Shown in pieces: positions 7,083 through 13,695 of a stretch of DNA of 15,208 bases (positions are counted from its first letter, which is position 1; the number at the start of each line of letters is the position of its first letter). Below the pieces are notes generated by a model that ran no database searches, had not been told where the DNA came from, and saw only the letters and a list, made by a program, of their open reading frames with translations. The translations under genes were made by a program, and so were the position numbers. This stretch comes from DAOMFB01 sp035519355. GTDB taxonomy: Bacteria; Acidobacteriota; Thermoanaerobaculia; UBA5066. The DNA lies in assembly GCA_035519355.1 (NCBI GenBank), contig DATIWM010000252.1:1-15208 (forward strand). The letters are read 5' to 3'.

Positions 7083-7248
7083 CGAAAGGTCCGGATTCAC
7101 CGCAACTTCATCCGGTTTGCACCGAAGTCAGTGCGCGAGAACAACCCGATCCGTTGCAGCACTTAGACTCGTCGGTCAAACGTAAGATGCGAGAGAGGTC
7201 CGGGTTTTCGGGGCTTTTCCCGATTTACACAACCGAACCCCGCTTCCA

Positions 7249-7273
7249 GAGCCGCTTTCGGGCGGGTCGGCTC
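7249..7273. terminator. Hairpin in the tdk-mutase gap (weak terminator candidate)
   Basis: GAGCCG (7249-7254) and CGGCTC (7268-7273) form a perfect 6-bp stem around a 13-nt loop. The plus side is followed by GAAAAAGG and the minus side lacks a T-run, so it is not a classical intrinsic terminator in either direction. It is listed because it is the strongest perfect stem in the gap. Confidence 0.25.
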
Positions 7274-7326
7274 GAAAAAGGCGCTTCCGTGGCCGGGTTT
7301 TCGAGGCCGTCCCGGGTGGGCCCAGG

Positions 7327-8910
7327 CTACCAGCCCGCCGTCTCGCGGTAGTCGCCAAAGACCCCGCGCAGGGACTCGACGATCTCGCCCAAGGTCACGA
7401 GGCCGGTCACCGCCTCTACCATCGGCGGAAGGAGGTTTCGCCCCTCCTTTGCGGCGGTCACGATGGCCTCCCGGAGCCGGGCGGCCGCCGCGGCGTCCCG
7501 GCGGGCCCGGAGAGCCTTGAGCCGGGCGACCTGCTCCTCTTCGACGGCCGGATCGACGCTCAGGGTCGGAATCGGGCGCTCCTCGGCCGCGATGAAGTCG
7601 TTCACGCCGACGACGACCTGGCTCTTCTCCTCGATCGCCTTCTGGGCGCGGTACGCAGCTTCCTGGATTTCACGCTGGTAGAAGCCCGCCTCGATGGCGG
7701 AGAGCGCACCCCCCATCTCGTCGATTCGTGCGATGAGCGCCCCTGCTTCCTCGACGATCTGCGCCGTGAGGGTCTCGACGGCCCAGGACCCGCCGAGCGG
7801 GTCGGCCACCCGGGCCACGCCCGTCTCGAAGGCGATGACCTGCTGGGTCCGGAGGGCGAGAAGCGCCGATTCCTCGGTCGGCAGGGCGAGCGCCTCGTCC
7901 TTCCCGTTGGTGTGAAGTGACTGCGTCCCGCCGAGGACGGCCGCGAGCGCCTGGAGCGCGACGCGGATCACGTTGACGTCGGGCTGCTGGGCCGTGAGGG
8001 TGGAGCCGGCGGTCTGCGTGTGGAAGCGGAGCGCCCTCCCGCGCGGATCCTCGATCCCGAAGCGCTCCTTCGTGATCCGGGCCCAGAGGGTGCGCGCCGC
8101 GCGGAACTTCGCGACCTCCTCGAGAAAGTCGTTGTGGACGTTGAAGAAGAACGAGAGGCGGGGGGCGATGGCGGCCGGCGAGAGGCCCGCCGCCCGGGCC
8201 GCCTTCAGGTACTCGATCCCGTCCGCGAGGGTGAACGCGACCTCCTGGACCGCCGTGGATCCGGCCTCCCGGATGTGATACCCCGAGATCGAGATCGTGT
8301 TCCAGCGCGGGACCTCGGCCGTGCAGAACGCGAAGATGTCCGTCACGAGCCGGAGCGACGGCTTCGGCGGAAAGGCGTACGTCCCCCGGGCCGCGTACTC
8401 CTTCAGGATGTCGTTCTGGATCGTTCCCGAGAGCTTCGACCACGGCGTCCCGCGCCCCTTCGAGACGGCGAGGAGGAGCGCGAGAAGGATGGAAGCCGTC
8501 GCGTTGATCGTCATGGAGATCGAGACGGTGTCGAGCGGGATCCCGTCCAGGAGCGTCTCCATGTCGTCAAGCGAGGCGATCGGGACGCCGACCTTCCCCA
8601 CCTCGCCTCGGGCGAGGACGTGGTCCGAGTCGAAGCCGATCTGCGTCGGCAGGTCGAACGCCACCGAGAGCCCGGTCTGCCCCTGCGACAGCAGGAAGCG
8701 GTAACGCAGGTTCGAATCGCGGGCCGTCGAGAAGCCCGCGTACTGCCGCATCGTCCAGAGCTTCGTCCGATAGCCCCCCGGCAGCGCGCCGCGGGCGAAG
8801 GGAGGCTGCCCCGGCGGGCCGGGATCCCAGCCGCTCGGAACGTCCGAGGGTCCGTAGGCGGCCCGCACGGGGAGCCCGGAGGAGGTCGTGACGCTCGGCT
8901 TCTCGCTCAT
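7327..8910 (-). CDS. Methylmalonyl-CoA mutase, large (catalytic) subunit without B12-binding domain
   Basis: This enzyme interconverts (R)-methylmalonyl-CoA and succinyl-CoA using adenosylcobalamin, in propionate/odd-chain/branched-chain acid metabolism. The 527 residues cover the TIM-barrel substrate domain: RTKLWTMRQYAGFST, GLSVAFDLPTQIGFDSD, GTIQNDILKE, SISGYHIREAG, FFFNVHNDFLEE, and LHTNGKDEALALPTE. Tyr57, Arg175 and His212 align with Tyr89, Arg207 and His244 of the Propionibacterium enzyme at a constant offset of 32, which supports methylmalonyl- rather than isobutyryl-CoA specificity (the latter has Phe and Gln at the first two). The roughly 130-residue C-terminal B12-binding domain with DxHxxG is absent, as in two-subunit enzymes, so a separate small subunit is required; none is in the window. 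ATG 8908-8910 has only a weak GGGG before it. It is divergent by 36 bp from the DUF4388 gene. Confidence 0.93.
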   Translation of the reverse strand: MSEKPSVTTSSGLPVRAAYGPSDVPSGWDPGPPGQPPFARGALPGGYRTKLWTMRQYAGFSTARDSNLRYRFLLSQGQTGLSVAFDLPTQIGFDSDHVLARGEVGKVGVPIASLDDMETLLDGIPLDTVSISMTINATASILLALLLAVSKGRGTPWSKLSGTIQNDILKEYAARGTYAFPPKPSLRLVTDIFAFCTAEVPRWNTISISGYHIREAGSTAVQEVAFTLADGIEYLKAARAAGLSPAAIAPRLSFFFNVHNDFLEEVAKFRAARTLWARITKERFGIEDPRGRALRFHTQTAGSTLTAQQPDVNVIRVALQALAAVLGGTQSLHTNGKDEALALPTEESALLALRTQQVIAFETGVARVADPLGGSWAVETLTAQIVEEAGALIARIDEMGGALSAIEAGFYQREIQEAAYRAQKAIEEKSQVVVGVNDFIAAEERPIPTLSVDPAVEEEQVARLKALRARRDAAAAARLREAIVTAAKEGRNLLPPMVEAVTGLVTLGEIVESLRGVFGDYRETAGW

Positions 8911-8946
8911 ACCCCGATGCTAAGACACTCCGGGCGGCCCGGCGTC

Positions 8947-10410
8947 ATGTCAAACTTCCCTCCCGGACGCGCCGTGACGAAAAAGCTCAGCGGAAACCTC
9001 AACACGTTCTCCCTCGCCGACCTTCTGCAGTGGCTGGAGATCAACGCCCTGTCGGGGCGGGTCACGCTGAGGCGCGGGGATCTTCAGCGGACGATTGACC
9101 TGAAGGAAGGGGCGATCGTCTTCGTCTCCTCGTCGCGCCCGTCCGAGCGGCTCGGGGTCTTTCTGGCCAAGCGCCTCGTCCTGCCCGAAGCGACGCTGTA
9201 CGAGCTCCTCGCCGAGAGCTTCGCGACGGGGCGGAATCTCACGCGGCTCATCCTCGAGCGTCAGCTCCTCTCGCGGGAGAAGCTCGCCGCGGCCGTGGAG
9301 TCGCTCGCCATCGAGATCCTCTTCGACCTGTTCCGCTGGACGAACGCCGGCTTCGAATTCGATCCGTCCTACCGGATCGAGGACCTGATCCGGATCCACC
9401 TTTCCCTGCGCGGCCAGGTGCTGGCGTTCCACGGCGTCAAGTCCCTCGACGAGACGACGAAGAGCCTCACCGATTCGTCGGCCGCCCACGAGGCCGGAGC
9501 CCTCTGGGAGCGCGAGTTCCGCCCCGAAGTCCTGAACGCGTCGTTCTGGTCGATGATCGACGGCCTTCCGGGCGAGACGCCGCCGGTCTCCGCCCTGAGG
9601 GACGGCTGGGGCGCGTTCTCGACCTTCGCCGACAAGGTCTACACGCGCCTCCGCGAGCCGGCGCGGCTCTACGCCGTCTACGACGACGTGGCGTCGCTCC
9701 TTCGGGCCGCGCTCGCGGACGGGGGCGATCCCGAGAAGATCGTCCAGATCGCGGCCCTGGACCCCTTCCTGACGGTCGACCTCATCTACCTCGCCAACGC
9801 TCTCCGCCCCGACCGGGTCAACGTGACGGCCTCGGCCCGGGAGGCGGCGGCCGCCGTCGGGCCGGACGCCATCCGCCGGCTGGCCGGACTTCTTTCCGAC
9901 CCCTCGACGCCCAAGATCGCAGCGGCCGACCGGATGGAGACCGTGATCCGCCGCTCCGCGCTGTCCACCGCCGTGGCCGCCTCCCACGTGGCGGCCTCCC
10001 AGGAGTTCACCCCCGAGGAGGCGTACACGCTCGGCCTCGTGGAGGCCCTGGGAAGCTTCGACCTCCTCAAGTTGCTGATCAACATACCTTTCCCGCCCGG
10101 GCCGATGCGGGGTTATGCGTTGGCCCGTTTCCGCGGCGTCTTCGGGCGCGTGCTGGCCCGGAAGTTGAATTTCCCCAAGGAGGCCGAAGACGTCCTCGGC
10201 TCGACCGGCCGGGTGACGCTCTCGTCGACCTCGGGGGAAAAGCTGATCTTCTTCGCCAAACAGATGATTCCGACCGAGCACCTCGGGCCCGAGTGGACGA
10301 GCGACGACCCGGCTCTCGCCGAGCGATTCGCCGCTCTCTCCCTCGACCCCGCTCTTCCGCAGGTCATCGCCCGCGACGCCGAGCGTCTGCGAAAAGCCTT
10401 CCACAGCTGA
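8947..10410 (+). CDS. DUF4388 (PATAN) and HDOD-like regulatory protein
   Basis: This 487-residue cytoplasmic protein has no signal peptide or membrane segment. Residues about 13-170 match the DUF4388/PATAN domain (LSGNLNTFSLADLLQWLEIN near 14-33, then the strand-turn pattern of GAIVFVSSSRPSERLG). A helical extension ends in ILFDLFRWTNAGFEFDP, as in long DUF4388 proteins. Residues about 235-385 look like a divergent HDOD domain (DPFLTVDLIYLANA, then AAAAVGPDAIRRLAGLL, then EEAYTLGLVEALGSFDLLKLL). The position where many HDOD proteins carry GLLHDIG reads GLVEALG, so the His-Asp pair is lost and no hydrolase role is expected. Related proteins act in two-component and motility/surface signalling; the role here is unknown. 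Start ATG 8947 lacks a Shine-Dalgarno sequence; GTG 8974 is possible. The VWFA gene follows after 20 bp, probably in one operon. Confidence 0.75.
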   Translation: MSNFPPGRAVTKKLSGNLNTFSLADLLQWLEINALSGRVTLRRGDLQRTIDLKEGAIVFVSSSRPSERLGVFLAKRLVLPEATLYELLAESFATGRNLTRLILERQLLSREKLAAAVESLAIEILFDLFRWTNAGFEFDPSYRIEDLIRIHLSLRGQVLAFHGVKSLDETTKSLTDSSAAHEAGALWEREFRPEVLNASFWSMIDGLPGETPPVSALRDGWGAFSTFADKVYTRLREPARLYAVYDDVASLLRAALADGGDPEKIVQIAALDPFLTVDLIYLANALRPDRVNVTASAREAAAAVGPDAIRRLAGLLSDPSTPKIAAADRMETVIRRSALSTAVAASHVAASQEFTPEEAYTLGLVEALGSFDLLKLLINIPFPPGPMRGYALARFRGVFGRVLARKLNFPKEAEDVLGSTGRVTLSSTSGEKLIFFAKQMIPTEHLGPEWTSDDPALAERFAALSLDPALPQVIARDAERLRKAFHS

Positions 10411-10430
10411 CCCGAAAGGGGATTGACGCC

Positions 10431-12062
10431 ATGACCCGGACCCTCTGCAGGCTCTTCTCGCTCCTTGCCGCCCTCTCCCTCGTCCCGTCGACCGCCCTCT
10501 CCGACGAGCCGGCGCGCGCCGCCGGGGGCGTCCGGGCCGCCGTCGAGGTCACGGCCCTCGACCTCGACGTCGTGGTCACGAAGGACGGGCAGTTCGTGAA
10601 GGACCTGACGAAGGAGGACTTCGCCGTCAAGGTGGACGGGAAGCCGGTTCCGCTCGACTACTTCACTCCCGTCGAGGAGGGGACGCTCTTCGCGCCCGAT
10701 CTCTCGAAAGCCTCCCCCGACCTGATTCTCGACAGCGTGCGCAACGACGCCGGCAACCGGTATCTCGCCCGGCAGGTCCTCGTCTACTTCGACGACGATC
10801 ACCTCATGCCCTTCGACCGGCCGCGCGCCATCGACGGGCTGAAGGAGCTGTTCGTCAAGCTCTCCCCGGTGGACCAGGTGGCGATCCTCCGTTACAACCA
10901 CGGCGCCACCCGGGCGATCGTTCCCTTCACCGGCTCGAAGGAGGAGCTCTTCGACGGGCTCGCGAAGCTGGAGAAGATGCCGCCGGGCGGATTCAACTGG
11001 GCCCAGCAGGCCCAGATCGACTACCGGTCGGGCCAGACCGTCCGCTCGGCCTCCTCGCGCTCGAACGTCGTCCGGAACTACGCCCAGCAGACCCAGACCC
11101 GGGAGAAGGCCGCGCTCGGCGACATCCGGCGCGCCATCTCGGCCCTCGCGGCGCGCTCCGGGAAGCGGACGATGATCTACGTCGGAAGCGGCATCGAGCT
11201 GCGCCCCGGACAGGGAATGGCCGTGGCGCTCGGCTTCCGAGGCCTCCAGCAGCTGGAATACAACGTCACGAAGGAGTACCAGGACGTGCTGCGCGAGGCC
11301 AACGAGTCCGGCGTCACGATGTACGTCATCGACGCCCGTGGCCTGACGACCGACGTCGACGCCGGCGAGATGCAGCCCCCCGACATCCCGGTCTCCGAGA
11401 GGGACGCCTACCGCAAGGAGGTCCTCTCCGGCTTCGCGGCCGAGACGGGGGGCGTCCTCTTCCAGAACCGGAACGTCTTCAAGGGGGCGATGGACCAGGT
11501 CTATCGCGAGACGAGCAACTTCTACTCGATCGGCGTCACCCTCTCGAACCTGCCGAAGAAGGAGCAGTACGCCATCAAGGTGTCGGTGAACCGCCCCGGC
11601 GTGTCGGTCCGGACGCGGAGCAGCTTCGTGCCGCAGGCGGCCGGAAAGGCCTCGCTCAACCGGATGGAGCTGGCCCTGCTGACGCCCGACGCGAAGGGCG
11701 AATTCGACGTGGCCGTCACCGTCGGGCCCCCGAAGTCCGCCGGGATCGGACGGCGCCTGTCGCCGCTGGAGGCCCGGATCCCGCTCTCGGCGCTCACGTT
11801 CCAGGACGCGGGCGGACGCAAGGAGGCCGTGCTCGACATCACCGTCGCGGCGGTGGAGGACAACGGTGCGCGCTCCGACGCGGCGACGATCCGGCGCACG
11901 ATCTCCCTCGACCCGGCCCAGTGGGAGAAGGACAGGGACCGCTCCTACCTCTTCACGTCCGAAGCCAAATCGCGGCCCGGAAACCTCCGGTTCGTCGTCA
12001 CCGTGAAGGACATGAACACGAACCGGACGGGGCTCGGATCGGCGAGCGTCCGGGTCGAGTAG
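10431..12062 (+). CDS. Secreted VWFA-related protein (acidobacterial TIGR03436 type)
   Basis: This is a 543-residue exported protein with a Sec signal peptide (about 1-24, LFSLLAALSLVPSTALS). Residues about 40-82 hold the family lead-in (LDLDVVVTKDGQFVKDLTKE and DFAVKVDGKPVPLDYFTP). A von Willebrand factor A fold covers about 115-390: VLVYFDDDHL at the metal-site strand, LSPVDQVAILRYN, then GKRTMIYVGSGIEL and VTMYVIDARG. The metal site is not the canonical DxSxS; residues 121-124 read DDDH. The C-terminal 150 residues are beta-rich and resemble a bacterial Ig-like or transglutaminase-type sandwich. The start follows GAAAGGGGA with good spacing to ATG. It lies 20 bp after the DUF4388/HDOD gene and ends 4 bp from the convergent GWxTD gene. 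TIGR03436 proteins are abundant in Acidobacteriota but uncharacterised; an extracytoplasmic protein-binding role is inferred. Confidence 0.85.
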   Translation: MTRTLCRLFSLLAALSLVPSTALSDEPARAAGGVRAAVEVTALDLDVVVTKDGQFVKDLTKEDFAVKVDGKPVPLDYFTPVEEGTLFAPDLSKASPDLILDSVRNDAGNRYLARQVLVYFDDDHLMPFDRPRAIDGLKELFVKLSPVDQVAILRYNHGATRAIVPFTGSKEELFDGLAKLEKMPPGGFNWAQQAQIDYRSGQTVRSASSRSNVVRNYAQQTQTREKAALGDIRRAISALAARSGKRTMIYVGSGIELRPGQGMAVALGFRGLQQLEYNVTKEYQDVLREANESGVTMYVIDARGLTTDVDAGEMQPPDIPVSERDAYRKEVLSGFAAETGGVLFQNRNVFKGAMDQVYRETSNFYSIGVTLSNLPKKEQYAIKVSVNRPGVSVRTRSSFVPQAAGKASLNRMELALLTPDAKGEFDVAVTVGPPKSAGIGRRLSPLEARIPLSALTFQDAGGRKEAVLDITVAAVEDNGARSDAATIRRTISLDPAQWEKDRDRSYLFTSEAKSRPGNLRFVVTVKDMNTNRTGLGSASVRVE

Positions 12063-12066
12063 CGGC

Positions 12067-13593
12067 CTATTTCTTCACCGGAGCCGCCGCCTTCGGCGAC
12101 GCGACCAGCGTGAAGGGTGCCGCGGCGTCGAGCTTCTTCCCCGACACGACGTCCGTCACCGTGATCCGGAGCTCGTAGTCGCCGGGCCGGAAGTAGTCGC
12201 CCATGTTCTCGTCGACGATCGCCCCGGCCACGTCGACGACGACGAGGCCCGATTCCTTCATCTCCGGGACCGGCAGCGGCTTCTCCTCGGACGCGGGCAC
12301 CTCGATGGCCGAGCCGACCTTCGGCTTGACCTTGAGCGACCTCTTGAGGAACGTCGTCTTCGTAAGCGGGTCGATCGACGGGTTGTAGACGCGGATCGCG
12401 TACGAGAGCCCGTCCTTCGCGTCGAACTTCCCCTCGGCCCGGGCGATGAAGCGGCGTCCCGAGAAGGTGAACGGCTCGTCCGGATTGTTCCGGTCGGCGT
12501 CGAGGTCGTTGTAGGCGACGAAGAGCGGCGACGCGGCGAACTCGTTCGGGACCGCCGCGACGACGACGGCCCGGCGCCCGGAGGAGATCACGGCGCCCGA
12601 GGCGTCGACGAGCGCGGCGGCGACCTCGTAGTCGCCGGGGCCGACAGCCAGCGCGCGGCCGGCGTAGAGATCTGATTTCGACTTCGCCAGCCCGGCGGCC
12701 TCCTCGACCCGGACGACGTCCTTTCCTTCCTTGTCCCTCACGAGGATGGCCAGCTTCGTCGTGCCTGGCGCCGTGACCGAGGCGGCCGGAACATCCAACT
12801 GGATCATCAGGCGCGTCGACCCGTTCCGGAATCCGACACTCATCGCCGTCAGCGACCCGGAGGACGTCTTCCCCAGCGCCTCTTCCAGCGCGCTCCGGGT
12901 CGCCGGCGTCAGCGCCGGCCCCCGGGCCGCCTCGGACGCGGCCGCGGCCGCCGCTTTCCGCTCGGCCTCGGCCTGCTCCTTCGTCTTGTAGACGGGCGGG
13001 GTCAGTAGTTCGGGATGGACGAGGGCGGCCTGGACGGCCTTCTTCTGCAACGCCGCGAACTGGCCGACGTTCATCAGCGTCTCGCTGCCGCGGTCCGGAT
13101 CCAGCTCGACGGCGATCTCGAGCCGCTTCACGCCGGCCCAGGAAGGAACCTTGTCGTCCTCGTAGACGAACGTGTAGACGATGATGCGCGCGCCGCCGGC
13201 CGCCGCGTCCCCGCCCGGCTGTTCGCGGGAAACCAGCTGCTTCGGGGGTCCGACGACGATGAGGACTCTTCCCCGCTCGGTCAGGGCGCCCCGGCGGCCC
13301 CGGATCGCGAATTTCTCATCGGCGTACCTGACGGCCGCTTCGACCTTCTGCCTGAACTCGTTCGTCGGCGATTTCAGGTCGGGATGGCGCTTCGCCCAGA
13401 AGAGGGCGATGAATCGTTCGGCCTCGTCGTCCGTGGCGAGCTTTTTCCAGGCGGCCTTCTCCTCGTCGGTTCCGAAATACTGGAATTCGGGGCCCTTGTC
13501 CCAGTCCCTGTACTTTTCGAGAGCGGCACCGGCGGGAAGGGCCGCGATCGCGCCGAGGAAAGCGAGCAGGCAGAAGCGGCTGAGGGCCTTCAT
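12067..13593 (-). CDS. Exported GWxTD-domain family protein with degenerate signature
   Basis: This is a 508-residue protein with a Sec signal peptide (about 1-23, FCLLAFLGAIAALPAGA). The N-terminal domain (about 26-170) has the GWxTD-family pattern: an aromatic YRDW near 28, a W..L.TDDE..RFI.LFW..RHPD block at 49-72, NEFR at 78-81, YADEKF at 90-95, and RGRVLIVVGPP at 107-117. The signature that names the family reads GALTE (102-106) rather than G-W-x-T-D. An Ala/Lys/Glu-rich helix (about 205-235) links to a beta-rich C-terminal half ending in a low-complexity Pro/Ala/Lys tail. ATG 13591-13593 is preceded by CGGGGGTT, 7 nt upstream; the open frame continues to 14541 but this is antisense to gpmI. 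Function unknown; family members are envelope-associated in Acidobacteriota and related phyla. Pairing with the VWFA protein is by position only. Confidence 0.85.
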   Translation of the reverse strand: MKALSRFCLLAFLGAIAALPAGAALEKYRDWDKGPEFQYFGTDEEKAAWKKLATDDEAERFIALFWAKRHPDLKSPTNEFRQKVEAAVRYADEKFAIRGRRGALTERGRVLIVVGPPKQLVSREQPGGDAAAGGARIIVYTFVYEDDKVPSWAGVKRLEIAVELDPDRGSETLMNVGQFAALQKKAVQAALVHPELLTPPVYKTKEQAEAERKAAAAAASEAARGPALTPATRSALEEALGKTSSGSLTAMSVGFRNGSTRLMIQLDVPAASVTAPGTTKLAILVRDKEGKDVVRVEEAAGLAKSKSDLYAGRALAVGPGDYEVAAALVDASGAVISSGRRAVVVAAVPNEFAASPLFVAYNDLDADRNNPDEPFTFSGRRFIARAEGKFDAKDGLSYAIRVYNPSIDPLTKTTFLKRSLKVKPKVGSAIEVPASEEKPLPVPEMKESGLVVVDVAGAIVDENMGDYFRPGDYELRITVTDVVSGKKLDAAAPFTLVASPKAAAPVKK

Positions 13594-13695
13594 CGTGGCG
13601 AACCCCCGAATCGGATCTTTCGGCGCGTGGCCGCGCCGGTTCCGCACTATACCGTGGCCATCGAGCCGGTAGACTCCGCGCGGAGGAGATCCGCG
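13594..13695. promoter_or_regulatory. Divergent promoter region between the GWxTD gene and gpmI
   Basis: This 102-bp stretch must drive both divergent genes. On the minus strand TATAGT (13651-13646) matches the -10 consensus at 5 of 6 positions and would leave a leader of about 45 nt before the GWxTD gene. On the plus strand TATACC (13648-13653) overlaps it as a weaker -10 candidate for gpmI. No clear -35 element is visible for either. GGAGGAGA (13682-13689) is a strong Shine-Dalgarno sequence for gpmI. Confidence 0.4.

Larger units (their letters stand above)
7017..7326. other. 310-bp gene-free, AT-richer, repeat-dense region between convergent genes
   Basis: No convincing gene is seen. Two short open frames (7154-7351 plus, 7176-7358 minus) lack ribosome sites and run into the mutase 3' end. 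By hand count 7081-7200 is about 54% GC, well below the roughly 70% of flanking coding DNA. The stretch contains three 12-bp spaced TGTG units (7047-7082), a near-repeat pair TCCGGATTCACCG / TCCGGTTTGCACCG (7090-7102, 7111-7124), an exact 11-bp repeat CCGGGTTTTCG (7200-7210, 7293-7303), and two hairpins: TCGGG/CCCGA (7208-7212/7219-7223) and GAGCCG/CGGCTC (7249-7254/7268-7273). Because both flanking genes point into it, it is not needed for their promoters. It could encode a small RNA, hold terminators, or be decayed sequence. Confidence 0.6.

Noticed and set aside
7154..7358. Small open frames in the tdk-mutase gap
   Set aside because: No ribosome site, no recognisable product, and both extend into the mutase 3' end.
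8020..8946. Plus-strand open frame leading into the DUF4388 gene
   Set aside because: It is antisense to the mutase; low-complexity Arg/Glu-rich translation with no family features.
8948..8953. Perfect TTGACA on the minus strand upstream of the mutase
   Set aside because: No -10 hexamer at 16-18 bp; the best candidate TAGCAT is 25 bp away. It also overlaps the DUF4388 start codon, so it is probably chance.
8950..10404. 484-codon minus-strand open frame opposite the DUF4388 gene
   Set aside because: A GC-driven shadow rich in Gly, Arg and Glu with no recognisable motif, covering nearly exactly the real gene.
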